Origin: Profftia tarda | Lineage (GTDB): Bacteria; Pseudomonadota; Gammaproteobacteria; Enterobacterales; Enterobacteriaceae | Length of the DNA stretch: 64,000 nt | Direction of reading: 5' to 3' | Assembly (NCBI RefSeq): GCF_904848675.1 | Contig: NZ_LR890047.1 | Location: 248,001-312,000, forward strand | Shown: positions 21,629-31,898 of the stretch, in pieces | Layout of the letters: each line of letters begins with the position of its first letter | How positions within the stretch are numbered: the stretch's first letter is position 1 | Position numbers and translations under genes: made by a program | Notes under the pieces: model-generated | The model's input: only the letters and a program-made list of their open reading frames with translations | The model's database searches: none | What the model was told of the DNA's origin: nothing

Positions 21629-22459
21629 CTACTTTACATCTTTGATATGTAAACAGGAATGTGTAAAGTACTTTTTATCTTCCCAACGCAGCATGGTTAA
21701 TTTACCTCCCCAACAACAACCAGTATCAAGAGGATAAATTAGCGGCGGAGTGCCTTGACCTTCTAAGGATGCCCAGTGACCAAATGTTATAGAGTATCCT
21801 GTATTTATTATCTTGTTCGGGAAATTAAACCATGGTTTTAGCTCTGAGGGAGCCATTCTAGGAGAATCTTTAAAAATCATATCTAAGTCTCCACCTGAGA
21901 AGCAGTAGCGCATTCGGGTTAAAGTATTGATAAAAAACCTTAGGCGACTCAACCCAGTTAGATCTTGAGCCCATTTGTTAGGCAAATCGCCGTACATAGT
22001 CTTTAAGACTATAAAATATCTGTCGCTAACAAGAGCAGCTTCTACTTCTTTGGCACAAAGATGTGCCGTCTCAAGATCCCATTGAGGATTGATACCCGCG
22101 TGTGTCATGACTAGCTTAAGTGCGCTATCAATCTGAATAAGTGGCTGGCAACGCAACCAGTTGAGTAGAATGTCAACATCAGGAGCTTCTAGTATTTTGG
22201 CAGTTTTATCTCTTATTTGATTAGAGATGACTCCTGAGTGAACTGCTAAAAGATGCAAATCATGATTACCCAGTACTATCCGAACGCTATTACCTAGTGA
22301 TTTTACGTATCGTAACACCTCTATAGAGTCTGGTCCTCGCGCTACCAAGTCTCCAGTTAACCATAAAGTATCATGAAGAGGGTTAAACTCTGCCTGTCTT
22401 AATAGAGCACGAAATTCCTTATAACATCCATGGATATCGCCAATCAATAATGTAGACAT
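21629..22459 (-). CDS. apaH: Symmetrical bis(5'-nucleosyl)-tetraphosphatase ApaH
   Basis: 276 residues (E. coli 280). It hydrolyses Ap4A to two ADP and also removes Np4-type caps from RNA. The calcineurin-like metallophosphatase motifs are all present: GDIHG at residues 7-11, GDLVARGP, GNHDLH, MTHAGI and FGHWASLEG, followed by the DTGCCWGG motif. Only the variable C-terminal tail is shortened. In E. coli the order is rsmA-apaG-apaH in one operon. Here rsmA lies upstream on the same strand, but apaG is gone and 672 bp separate the two. Confidence 0.96.
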   Translation of the reverse strand: MSTLLIGDIHGCYKEFRALLRQAEFNPLHDTLWLTGDLVARGPDSIEVLRYVKSLGNSVRIVLGNHDLHLLAVHSGVISNQIRDKTAKILEAPDVDILLNWLRCQPLIQIDSALKLVMTHAGINPQWDLETAHLCAKEVEAALVSDRYFIVLKTMYGDLPNKWAQDLTGLSRLRFFINTLTRMRYCFSGGDLDMIFKDSPRMAPSELKPWFNFPNKIINTGYSITFGHWASLEGQGTPPLIYPLDTGCCWGGKLTMLRWEDKKYFTHSCLHIKDVK

Positions 22460-23131
22460 TTATATTTTGCTCTCTGCTGTTATTTTGACTATAATATCCT
22501 ATTGATACAATACTAGAATTTATTTATAGGGCAGGTCAATAAATATCATGCCTATAGACTTAGAGAGATATTCCTTAGTTTGTCTAAGTTAAATGATATA
22601 TAAGGAACACCTGTGCCCTAATTATAATGTAGCTGTAATGATGTATCTGCTTGTGTGATCTCCTTAAGTTTATCTTTATTTAAAAGATAAGACCTTTTCT
22701 TTTGAAATTCAGCTTGATTATTCTTAATTTACAATTTATTTAAACGTCTTCTACAAGCTTAAAAATAAAATGATCATTTTTTGTACTGCAAAGTTCACTA
22801 TATCTTAAATATACTATGTCACAGTAGCTACTACTGATCAGTAGGATCTTCATACATTAAAAGAGACAAATACCTGTTTTCATCATTTATCAATACTATT
22901 AAGCACTCATTGTCTTTTTCCTGAGGGTTATACTTCTAACAATCCTCTGCTCTCTTAAGCATTTATCATAAATAATAATTAATTGTATATTATTGATTTA
23001 TCATAGGATGATATTTTGCCGAATAGTCTAATTTTGATACATGAATAAATACATGCAGTCTTATTTTAATTTTTAAAGAGCAAGAGATATATTGCAACTC
23101 ATAAAATGATAAGTGCTTAATAAAATTCAAT
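22460..23131. other. Gap where apaG is missing
   Basis: 672 bp between rsmA and apaH. This is where apaG (about 125 codons) sits in E. coli. I looked for its conserved GRYW-type segment on the minus strand and found no readable remnant. Stop codons occur frequently in all frames. A small hairpin CAGTAG/CTACTG lies at 22822-22836. Confidence 0.55.
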
Positions 23132-23938
23132 TTATTTTTGTTCACACAACCAATTTGTAAGTTTACAGTAGCTCTCGATAGATATGTTCTCTGCGCGTTG
23201 GTCAGGATCTATGCCTATCAAGGTTAGTTGTTTAGTGGTGAACATGTGACCTAAACTATTACGCACTTTTTTGCGGCGCTGATTTAGCGCTGATTTAGTA
23301 ATATTGCGTAGCAGAAGTATATCTTTGACCGGATATGGAATTATTTTGTGTGGAATCAATCTAACCAGAGAAGAGTTAACGTTTGGTACCGGACGGAACG
23401 CCTTTGGAGGCACCTCCATGAGTGGAATAACCTGACAGTAATATTGCGTCATAATAGTTAAGCGACCGTAGTTCTTGTTGTTTGGAGTAGCTACTAGACG
23501 ATTTACTACCTCTTTTTGCAACATTAAATGCAGATCTATAATAACAGGAATGTAATTAAAAAGATGGAATATCAAGGGTGTCGAAATGTTGTAAGGCAAG
23601 TTTCCAAATATGCGTAACATTTGCCCTAATCTACAAGATAACTTGTAAAAGTCTACGGTCATAGCATCTTGCTTAAGAATGTTTACCTTTTTTTTTATCA
23701 AAGGATTCCTGGCTAGTTGATCAGCCAGATCACGATCAATTTCTATAACTGTTATTGGACTGATTTGGTTTACAATATTTTTAGTTAATGCTCCTAAGCC
23801 TGGTCCTATCTCTACCATAGCCTGATTCTGCATTGGATTAATAGCAGATACGATTCTATCAATTATATATTGATTGATAAGAAAATTCTGTCCGTAACGT
23901 TTACGAGGTATATGGTATTGACGGATTATTTTATTCAT
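23132..23938 (-). CDS. rsmA: 16S rRNA (adenine1518/1519-N6)-dimethyltransferase RsmA (KsgA)
   Basis: 268 residues (E. coli 273). It dimethylates two adjacent adenines in the helix 45 loop of 16S rRNA late in 30S assembly. The N terminus has the substrate-handling RKRYGQNFL motif. SAM-binding motif I is VEIGPGLGALT, the acidic motif is VIEIDRDLA, and the catalytic motif IV is NLPYNIST. The C-terminal domain carries NQRRKKVRNSLG, as in the family. A run of nine T at 23698-23706 (nine A in the coding strand) is a slippage hazard. The ribosome-binding site is weak. Confidence 0.96.
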   Translation of the reverse strand: MNKIIRQYHIPRKRYGQNFLINQYIIDRIVSAINPMQNQAMVEIGPGLGALTKNIVNQISPITVIEIDRDLADQLARNPLIKKKVNILKQDAMTVDFYKLSCRLGQMLRIFGNLPYNISTPLIFHLFNYIPVIIDLHLMLQKEVVNRLVATPNNKNYGRLTIMTQYYCQVIPLMEVPPKAFRPVPNVNSSLVRLIPHKIIPYPVKDILLLRNITKSALNQRRKKVRNSLGHMFTTKQLTLIGIDPDQRAENISIESYCKLTNWLCEQK

Positions 23939-24365
23939 TACTTTATTGATATTTTATATAAATACTTTGTGCTATTGACAATTTATTAACATAAATTAAG
24001 TGAATATCTTACGGATATTTCTAGTAATTATTGTCTCTCTTGGCATTCATGAATAATAACTGCATATTCTAATCTAGTGATTTCACTTAATAAGGTAAAG
24101 TTCTATAAATTATTTCATTTTACATAAAAACTTTTGTATCTGTACAATGTTTCTTGACTATAGTATTAGTGCAATGAATCATTTTTGGTCAATATTGTTA
24201 AAGCATCATATCATGTAATCTTCTGAGTCGGATTTTTATTTAGTATGATAAATTTCTTTTTCAGCACTCAGTGAAATTGCATATTACATCTAAACACAAA
24301 AATATAATATTGATTATTTTGATGTTTTTAGGTTACACATGCTGGTTACTATGTTCCAAGAAATT
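23939..24365. other. Gene-free gap between uvrD and rsmA
   Basis: 427 bp, AT-rich, with no frame or structure worth naming. In E. coli rsmA is preceded by pdxA and surA; neither is visible here. Confidence 0.6.
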
Positions 24366-26312
24366 TTATAATTGCATCCTTGGATATACTTCCTCTACGT
24401 ACCCTGCCGGTATTTCTCCAATAAAACGCGAAGGACGATAGCACACTATTTTGCCATATAAGTTACGATTTTCCGCATAAGTTATTGTAAGTTTGCGCAT
24501 AGCTCTAGTGAGACCTACATAAGCTAAACGGCGCTCTCCCTCTACACATTTATCTTTCTTTAAGTACGTCTGGTTTGGGATTAATCCCTCTTCCATACCT
24601 ACAAGAAAAACTAGAGGAAATTCAAGCCCTTTAGATGAATGCAAGGTCATGAGTTGAACAGCATCTTGAGTTTTTTTTATCTGTTTTTCGTTAGCGTAAA
24701 AGGTTGAATTTGCTATAAAAGATTGCAATGGAAGTAGATTTTCGTTGTCGTTTTTGTATTGATGCATTGCTATAAAAAGCTCTTCTAGGCTATTTATACA
24801 TTCCTGGTTTTTATCGTTATTTTCCTGCTCATAAATTTGACGTAAACCAGAATACTGCACTACACGATCTATTTGTATATGTAGCGGCATATCAGAAATC
24901 TTATTAGCCATTTTTTGAATCAGATCAACAAAATCTTTGAGAGCTTGAGACGTTCGTTTATTTAAAATTTTTTCTTGAATAATTGCATGTGTGGCTTGCC
25001 AGAGCGTCAATTGCCGATCGCTCGCTGTTTGGCGAATTATATCAATCGTACGACCTCCTATACCGCGGGATGGCGTATTGATTATGCATTCGTAAGCATC
25101 GTCATCATTACTATTAGAAATTAGCCGTAAATAAGCTAACGTATTTTTGATTTCCTTGCGTTCGCACAATCTTTGCTTACCATAAATATGGTATGGCATT
25201 TCCATCTGTAACATAGCTTCTTCGAATGCATGTGATTGAATATTTTTTCTATATAGAATAGCACAGTCTTTCAGAGATCCGCCCATATCTTGCCAGGACT
25301 TTATACTATTAACGACAAAGATGGACTCATCTAGTTCATTTAATGCTCGGTAAAGAGAAATTTTTTCCCCACTGTTGTCTGCCGTCCATATTTTTTTAGT
25401 AAAACGTTTATCATTATTTTTTATCAGGGCGTTTGCTGCTTGTATAATATTATTAGTTGAGCGGTAATTTTGTTCTAAACGAATAGTTTCAGAGCTAGGA
25501 AAATCATTCATAAATCGCTGGATATTCTCTATTTTTGCTCCTCGCCAACCATAGATTGATTGATCATCATCTCCTACTATCATTATTCTGCCTGTCTGAC
25601 CAGCTAACATTTGAATCCAGGAATACTGCATACAGTTAGTATCCTGGAATTCGTCTACTAAGATATTGGTAAAACGTTTGCGATAATCATGAATAATTTG
25701 CGGCTTATTAAGACATAGTTCATAAGTTCGCAGGAGAAGTTCTGAGAAATCTACTAAACCAGCACGATCACAAGCTGCTTGATAAGCATAATATAGATTA
25801 AGCCATTTTTCTTCTACCGGATTTCCATGGGTTTTTACATATTGTGGGCGTAATCCATCATCTTTTTTATTATTTATGTAATACATGCCCTGATGCGTAG
25901 GGTACTCTTTTTCTTGCATATGTAGCATGTTAACAATGCGTTTTATTAAGAGCAATTGATCATTACTGTTAATAACTTGAAAATTATATGGCAAATTCGC
26001 ATCTGCATGGTGAGCCCGCAGTAGGCGATTAGCCAAACTATGGAAAGTACCAATCCACATTCCGCTTTGTTTAGTGCCAATTAAGTTAGTAAGACGATTG
26101 CGCATTTCATTAGCAGCTTTGTGGGTAAAAGTAACCGCCATAATAGAATACGGAGAACATTTTTCTACTGAAAGTAACCATGCTATTCGATGCACTAGTA
26201 CCCGAGTCTTTCCGCTTCCTGCCCCAGCAAGTACTAAAATATTGCTACGCGTAGCTACAACGGCTTCCCGCTGTTTATTGTTAAGATTATTAAGCAAATA
26301 ATGAAATTCCAT
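24366..26312 (-). CDS. uvrD: DNA helicase II (UvrD), C-terminally truncated
   Basis: 648 residues from the ATG at 26312; E. coli UvrD has 720. It is a superfamily 1A 3'-5' helicase for nucleotide excision and mismatch repair. The sequence follows UvrD rather than Rep (HRIAWLLSVEKCSPYSIMAV). Motifs in order are AGAGSGKTR (Walker A), LVDEFQDTN (Walker B), GDDDQSIYGWRGA (III), LEQNYRST (IV), LMTLHSSKGLEFP (V) and EGERRLAYVGLTRA (VI). The protein ends soon after the PSRFIGEIP segment, so the last ~70 residues are missing. In E. coli that tail contains the Tudor-like RNA polymerase-binding domain. A GTG two codons upstream is an alternative start. Confidence 0.95.
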   Translation of the reverse strand: MEFHYLLNNLNNKQREAVVATRSNILVLAGAGSGKTRVLVHRIAWLLSVEKCSPYSIMAVTFTHKAANEMRNRLTNLIGTKQSGMWIGTFHSLANRLLRAHHADANLPYNFQVINSNDQLLLIKRIVNMLHMQEKEYPTHQGMYYINNKKDDGLRPQYVKTHGNPVEEKWLNLYYAYQAACDRAGLVDFSELLLRTYELCLNKPQIIHDYRKRFTNILVDEFQDTNCMQYSWIQMLAGQTGRIMIVGDDDQSIYGWRGAKIENIQRFMNDFPSSETIRLEQNYRSTNNIIQAANALIKNNDKRFTKKIWTADNSGEKISLYRALNELDESIFVVNSIKSWQDMGGSLKDCAILYRKNIQSHAFEEAMLQMEMPYHIYGKQRLCERKEIKNTLAYLRLISNSNDDDAYECIINTPSRGIGGRTIDIIRQTASDRQLTLWQATHAIIQEKILNKRTSQALKDFVDLIQKMANKISDMPLHIQIDRVVQYSGLRQIYEQENNDKNQECINSLEELFIAMHQYKNDNENLLPLQSFIANSTFYANEKQIKKTQDAVQLMTLHSSKGLEFPLVFLVGMEEGLIPNQTYLKKDKCVEGERRLAYVGLTRAMRKLTITYAENRNLYGKIVCYRPSRFIGEIPAGYVEEVYPRMQL

Positions 26313-26614
26313 AAGCACCGCGTCAAAATAGAATATGCTTAATCAACATGAACGTATCTTTTGTTAGAATACATATTATATTGCTATAATATCAGCAAGG
26401 TCCTTGAATCGAATCATAAAATATCTATATAAGAAAATACATTACTGCACTAGGATATTATAAGATCGGTTTCTAGTAGTACTGAGCCGATCATATATTA
26501 ATGGCAAATTATATTATGTAATATGCTTTTTATAAATTTATATGTAATAATTATAAAATCTCTATCATGAGATGACGTTTATATTCATTAAGTACTATCT
26601 TGGTATTATTTTTT
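26313..26614. other. Gap where dapF-yigA-xerC-yigB were lost
   Basis: About 300 bp remain between lptM and uvrD. In E. coli, dapF, yigA, xerC and yigB (more than 2 kb) lie between them in the same orientation, so this is a real deletion rather than only decay. A hairpin at 26464-26492 (GATCGGTTT / GAGCCGATC, 9 bp with two G-T pairs) could end lptM transcription on the minus strand. Confidence 0.6.
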
Positions 26615-26836
26615 CTATCTTTGCCTGATTTTAGTCTCTTGATTTATACTATTAACATTAAGAGTAGGGTCTGTAAACTGATGAGAATTATACGTTTTAT
26701 TTTTTATTTTTATTTGATTATTTACCCTTAATGATGTATTGGGGTATGGCAGGTAAAGAGAACCCTTTAAACCGCAACTTGTAATACAAAAAAAAGCACA
26801 AGTTAATAAGGGTATATTATTTTTTTTCACACTCAT
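26615..26836 (-). CDS. lptM: LPS-assembly-related lipoprotein LptM (YifL)
   Basis: 73 residues (E. coli 67). It is a small outer-membrane lipoprotein shown to assist oxidative maturation of the LptD/E translocon. The N terminus has Lys residues, a hydrophobic stretch, and a lipobox ITSC followed by GLKGSLYLP, matching E. coli TGCGLKGPLYFP. The rest is low-complexity and Asn/Lys-rich. A GTG start at codon 3 (26830) would suit the GGA Shine-Dalgarno better and give an MKK start; the ATG at 26836 leaves almost no spacing. It fits with waaA and kdsB in indicating that lipopolysaccharide is still exported. Confidence 0.85.
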   Translation of the reverse strand: MSVKKNNIPLLTCAFFCITSCGLKGSLYLPYPNTSLRVNNQIKIKNKTYNSHQFTDPTLNVNSINQETKIRQR

Positions 26837-27644
26837 TCCAGTAGAATTATATTATTTTATGTTAATTAGCTGATCATATCCTTTGTAATCGCTACTTGAC
26901 TTACAAAGTAATTGAGTCAAAGTCAAAACAAAGCATATCCGTAATTTTTCTGATGCAACATAACTTTGGTATACTAGCAAAGCATTAGAAATACTCTAAT
27001 TCGTAGGTATCTTTATACAATGTCTGCTAACGATAAAAAGTATCTAATCCATAAAATGCTCTTATCATATAGGATTTATAAAATATATTTAACACTGAGC
27101 TCTCTAATCTCACAAAGCTACTAGGGTTTTAAAGTATGATATTTATAGGACAGAAAGAAATAAATCACCAACTATTCCCCCTTGCAAAAAATATTTTTAT
27201 TAGGTTAGCTTACTAAGAAACATGAAGTTATGATTGAATTATTAGTCATTTAGAGGGATATACCATTTTAAAATATCAAAAAATCATCTTTTTATTACAA
27301 GAATATTTGATACTTGGATACTGATTAATAAGAGTCTGGATACTAATATTTTCTTTATATTTATAAGAGTACATTAATGATTTTCTACAATAAATACATT
27401 TGTTAGCATTTCCTTACAGTTATTAGGTAAATCGATAGATGGTACACATATAAGGATTGCTAGTAGTTATTTGTATTACTCGTATGTAACTGATTGCTTT
27501 TTTGCTAGATATTTCTTTAATTTCATAATACATTTAACAGAATTTGTAAGAAAAATTCAACACCTTTTCTCTGTATTATTATATCTCAATACATAGCACT
27601 CTAACATATTATAATTATAAATTATATTACTGATGATAATAAGG
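26837..27644. other. Gene-free gap between lptM and kdsB
   Basis: About 810 bp, AT-rich. cyaY and cyaA would lie beyond lptM in E. coli; neither can be recognised. I see no notable repeat. Confidence 0.6.
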
Positions 27645-28400
27645 CTAATGATGATCGGCAAAAATTCGACGTACTTGTTCTAAATCTTCTATAGTATCTA
27701 CGCTTGATTTAGGTGTAGATGATGTGATATCAACGTGGATTTTTTCACCATTCCATAAAACACGCAGCTGCTCTAACATCTCAATGCGCTCAAGTGGGCT
27801 TGTCTTCCAATTCATGTATTGTCTAATAAAACCGGCACGATATGCATATATGCCCACATGTCGCAGTAAATTATTACCAATCTTCTCTCTAGCAAAAGTA
27901 AAAGGATCACGATACCAAGGGATTACTGAGCGTGAAAAATATAGTGCGTATCCATCCTTATCACATACCACTTTTACAGTATTAGGGTTAAAAGCTTCTT
28001 CAGTATTATTGATCGGCGCTCCTAAAGTAGCTATCGCTGCTTGATTATTAGCTAAGCCATGCACTACTTGATGTATCATGTCTGGCAATAGTAGTGGTTC
28101 ATCTCCCTGAATATTAACTATAATTTCATTCTCGGGAAATTTGCACTTCTCAACAATTTCTGCTAAACGCTCTGTCCCTGAATTATGATCGCTGCGTGTC
28201 ATGTGCGCTTCTCCCCCGACCTCCTCAACTGCGCGTTTAACTTCTAAATGATCAGTGGCAATAATAACCCGAGAAGCACCAGATTCTAATGCTCTTTCCA
28301 TAACATGTATAATCATCGGTTTTCCAGCGATATCAACTAATGGTTTACCTGGTAAACGCTTTGAAGAATTTCGGGCAGGGATAATAGCAATAAAATTCAT
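27645..28400 (-). CDS. kdsB: CMP-Kdo synthetase (3-deoxy-manno-octulosonate cytidylyltransferase)
   Basis: 251 residues (E. coli 248). It activates Kdo with CTP to CMP-Kdo, the donor used by WaaA. The nucleotide-binding N terminus is IPARNSSKRLPGKPL, followed by IATDHLEV, MTRSDHNSGTERLAE, and the VNIQGDEPLL metal/nucleotide motif. The C-terminal part (HVGIYAYRAGFI, SPLERIEMLEQLR) is complete. Its ATG abuts the ycaR stop codon (TAA then ATG), so the two are translationally linked as in E. coli lpxK-ycaR-kdsB. lpxK itself is not found upstream. Confidence 0.97.
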   Translation of the reverse strand: MNFIAIIPARNSSKRLPGKPLVDIAGKPMIIHVMERALESGASRVIIATDHLEVKRAVEEVGGEAHMTRSDHNSGTERLAEIVEKCKFPENEIIVNIQGDEPLLLPDMIHQVVHGLANNQAAIATLGAPINNTEEAFNPNTVKVVCDKDGYALYFSRSVIPWYRDPFTFAREKIGNNLLRHVGIYAYRAGFIRQYMNWKTSPLERIEMLEQLRVLWNGEKIHVDITSSTPKSSVDTIEDLEQVRRIFADHH

Positions 28401-28580
28401 TTAATTATTCTCATTGGTAGTAATTAGACGAGCTTGTTTCTCCAACAATACCGGGATTCCGTAACGCACTGGATATCCTAAACGATCTAGTGTGCATATT
28501 AGTTCTTTATTGCTTTCATTGAAATAGAGTGCTCCCTTACATTTTGGGCAAACAATAATTTCTAGCAACCTACTATCCAT
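28401..28580 (-). CDS. ycaR: Small zinc-ribbon-like protein YcaR (Trm112/UPF0434 family)
   Basis: 59 residues from the ATG at 28580 (E. coli YcaR 60). The longer in-frame start at 28637 adds 19 residues without a homologue. An AGGGA Shine-Dalgarno lies about 7 bp upstream of the chosen start. The protein begins MDSRLLEIIVCPKCKG and has ELICTLDRLGYPVRYGIPVLL, the family pattern with a CPxC pair and one further Cys. Its function is not established; the family resembles Trm112, an activator of methyltransferases. It is encoded directly before kdsB with no spacer. Confidence 0.93.
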   Translation of the reverse strand: MDSRLLEIIVCPKCKGALYFNESNKELICTLDRLGYPVRYGIPVLLEKQARLITTNENN

Positions 28581-31341
28581 ACGAATCCCTATATATTGAT
28601 CATTTATTAGCAGATGTTGCATGATAAAGAAAATCATGTCAAACGCATAAAGCTTATATATTGAAAGGGCTCTATATTTTAATTGATAGCATAAATTTTA
28701 ATTATGCGTTAATAAGAACATATTTATTCTTGAATGTGTTAAACTTTAGCGAAATTTAAAATTATATTTTTTATTTATTTAAAAAATTTTTTAACATTAA
28801 GTGATTAACTTCTCCTGGTTCTAAGTGATTAACTTCTCCTGGTTCTAATATATACTGCAGGTTATCACTAAAGATAAAATATTAGGCGTTATAGTATACA
28901 TCTGATGAATTATAGGATTACTTAAATTATTTAATATCAGTGTTACTCTACAGATAACGCGAGACCATCTATAGGTATTTTAGAGTATGTACTTATCATG
29001 AAATAGTTCTTTACATTTATATTTAATATTTTTATAGCATATGCTGTGTTCTCTTTTTTATCCGTGATACTCAACAAAAGATTAACAAAAGGATTTGCAT
29101 AATAAATATCAATATAAAATAAGTGAGATATCTGCAATGTAATTTATTATTCATAATATCTAAGCAAAATATTCTGGGAATTATGGGGACATAAAATATC
29201 TCATTCAAGAGTCTACATATTTATGCATTATACAAATTATCTGGTTATTTATCTTTGCGATAGTTAGCTACTTGCATGAAAAAATCTGTTTTTGGAGGGT
29301 ATTTAGGAAAATATTTTAGAAAATGCATTATAAAATAAAAGATATGTATTAAAGGTCGTGATCATGTTGCATGCTATCTCGGTATTTTATAAAATATCTT
29401 TTTAGTCGTTATCTTTGCTCAAGGTAATCACTAAAAAGTTAGAAAGTACCATACGATTGCAAGAGTTTCCTGATAAATCAAGACCTGAGAATTGTTTAAA
29501 GGTAATTTTCAAAATCAGGAAACAATATTCGTTAAGAGAGCAATTTTTTGGGTTAAAAGTAGCATATAGTTCTATACTAAACTAGCTAAAGTCATTTAAA
29601 AAATAAGCTTTTATTATATTATAATCATTGATAATGTTGCAAGTTATTTCATGAAATTTCCTTCTAATAAGAAGGCATTCATTTTTTCTTAATGTATTTA
29701 ATAAATTTGTCGAGAGCAGTAAGCAGTAAATTGGTAATAATATCACTCCTTTATTAATTCTTATGGATGTAAAATAAATAATTTAATTAATATAGAGTAA
29801 ATTTTGAGTAATGCAAATATTATAAGGAAAAATCATTTCTATACATATTATATGTATTTATATATCTTATATATTTGTGTGATTTTATTTATAATCTTAT
29901 TGTGTTAGATAAAATGTATTTATAATTTCATGCCATATTTAAAATGATTTATCAATCAATTTATTTTAAACGCTAACTAGGTATTGCACTTATTTTTGGT
30001 AACCACAGATAGTTTTAACTTTGCTTTATCACAATCATTCTGTTGCATTTGATATCTGCTTTTTGTGTTTTATAGTTTGCTCTTAACATGGCTTATCTAA
30101 AATTATAGAGCAGTTAGTGAATACACAACCATCTTTTAGAAGATCTCACTTACATTAATCAAACGTAATGAAATGTCTCCTTTGATAACAAATACTTTAG
30201 AGCTATTTAATTAACAGAGCATTATCATATTTTCTGCAAAATATACTCTTCTATGCTATAGCATAGAGGTAGAGGCAAGTAAAATAAAAGACCAACCTTA
30301 TTCACTGCTATATTATACAGAACGCATCCTATTAAAAAGAGCGATAGATTATATTATGCAATTCAGTATTTTCTTGCTTTCTGTTTTAGATATACTATAT
30401 AAATATATCATAACTACAAAATAAATATTATTAATATCTAAACCGAATCATACAGCAGTTTTATTAAAGCTTATTTTACTTGATGAACTTATCTGGATTT
30501 CTCTATATTTTATTAAAAAAAATATATTTATAGATAAAAGATAAAAAACAAGGATCCGGATGAAATAATATTATGTGAAAAAAAATATCTTTATTAATTA
30601 ATATAACTAGTTTTCAGGGCTATTGTGTTTAATAAAAAACTTGTATCTATGCCATTTATATATGCAAGTTTTCATGAAATCTACATTGTTAATAGTTTAT
30701 TGGTAGTCAGCATGATCCGTGCTCATTCATTACGCAGTACATCTAACTTTGATAGAGTTCTATGAGAATTGACAACATAGATCCTCTCATAGGATCAAGG
30801 AAATTATTTGGTGATAGTATATATATTGTGCATTAAGTTATAATAATTATGACTAGATAAATAATTTAGAAGATCTAGATCCTTACGGGTATACATCCAG
30901 TTGGTAATATCAGCCTTGAACAAATAAATTACGTTTATAATTATTATTTAATTAATTATGGCAATTTAACATTTTTAAATCAAAATCCTTGAACATTACT
31001 ATGATTCATAGCATATTTATAATATATATAGATAACTTTCTCTAAATTCTGCAAATCTTATTATATGAATTAGTAATGTGTTTGAAATTATGCTGAATTT
31101 CACATACAAGGATATAGAATAAATTATAGAGCTTTTATTCTACCACCAGATAAGTTCTTTTAATTATTTAACCATTGAAATTCGTATGATTTATATCTTT
31201 GCTAAAATAGCAAAAGTATTTAGATAATTTCATATTATCTCATATTATCTCTTATGCAGTTTCAGCCTAGGTATTGTAGCATATTTAATTATCTGGGCTG
31301 GATATCACTCACAAATTTTAATTACTAGTAGTACAGAAAAC
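28581..31341. other. Gene-free gap between ycaR and aroK
   Basis: About 2.8 kb between divergent genes. lpxK, expected upstream of ycaR, has no readable relic. A 64-codon frame at 28943-29137 (minus) matches nothing I know. Two structures stand out: a perfect 2 x 24-bp tandem repeat at 28800-28847 and an 18-bp palindrome at 30250-30267 (TCTATGCTATAGCATAGA). Confidence 0.6.
28800..28847. repeat. Perfect tandem duplication of a 24-bp unit
   Basis: Bases 28800-28823 and 28824-28847 are identical over 24 bp. The unit begins AGTGATTAACTTCTCC and ends TGGTTCTA. No third copy follows. The unit is less AT-rich than its surroundings. It lies 220 bp upstream of ycaR. A recent replication slippage event is the simplest explanation, and it may vary between strains. 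Confidence 0.95.
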
Positions 31342-31860
31342 ATGACAGATAAACATAATATTTTTCTGATTGGTCCTATGGGTGCCGGTAAAAGTACCAT
31401 TGGTCGTTACTTAGCTCAACAACTGAATATGGAATTTTTCGATTCTGATCAAGAAATTGAAAGACGCACTGGAGCTGATATTAGCTGGGTATTCGACTTG
31501 GAAGGTGAACAAGGATTCCGCGATCGTGAAGAAAAAATTATAAATGATCTTACAGAAAAAAAAGGCATTGTTCTTGCAACTGGTGGGGGTAGTATTCAAT
31601 CGCTCGAGACCCGTCATCGATTATCCGCTCGAGGTTTTGTTGTTTATCTTAGAACGAGCATTGAAAAACAGTTGGCTCGCACTCAGCATGATAAAAAACG
31701 TCCGCTATTGCAAGTAGATACACCACATGCAGTGCTGGCAGATCTTGCAAAAATACGTAACCCTTTGTACGAAGAAATTGCTGATATGACAATCAGTACT
31801 GACGATGGAAGCGCTAAAGTTACTGCAAACCATATTATTAATGTAATAGAAAGTAATTGA
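31342..31860 (+). CDS. aroK: Shikimate kinase I
   Basis: 172 residues (E. coli 173). It phosphorylates shikimate to shikimate 3-phosphate, the fifth step to chorismate. The P-loop is GPMGAGKSTIG near residue 11. Substrate contacts are visible in FFDSDQEIE and FRDREE, and the ATGGGS motif and the lid segment KKRPLL are present. The match to AroK is much closer than to AroL. aroB follows 38 bp downstream, the E. coli gene order, so they form an operon. Chorismate-derived amino acids are a common product supplied by insect symbionts. Confidence 0.97.
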   Translation: MTDKHNIFLIGPMGAGKSTIGRYLAQQLNMEFFDSDQEIERRTGADISWVFDLEGEQGFRDREEKIINDLTEKKGIVLATGGGSIQSLETRHRLSARGFVVYLRTSIEKQLARTQHDKKRPLLQVDTPHAVLADLAKIRNPLYEEIADMTISTDDGSAKVTANHIINVIESN

Positions 31861-31898
31861 TCACATCTAATTTTAATTTAAAAAGGTTTTAAAACGTC

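Noticed and set aside
24366..26312. Rep helicase instead of UvrD
   Set aside because: The N terminus, the region after motif Ia and the C-terminal segment follow UvrD closely, and the neighbouring lptM supports the uvrD locus.
28943..29137. 64-codon minus-strand frame upstream of ycaR
   Set aside because: I considered a remnant of lpxK or msbA, but the sequence resembles neither, so I do not call it a gene or pseudogene.
30250..30267. 18-bp perfect palindrome
   Set aside because: Palindromes of 16-18 bp (also 44655-44670 and 34449-34462) are expected a few times by chance in a window of this size and composition; nothing else supports function.
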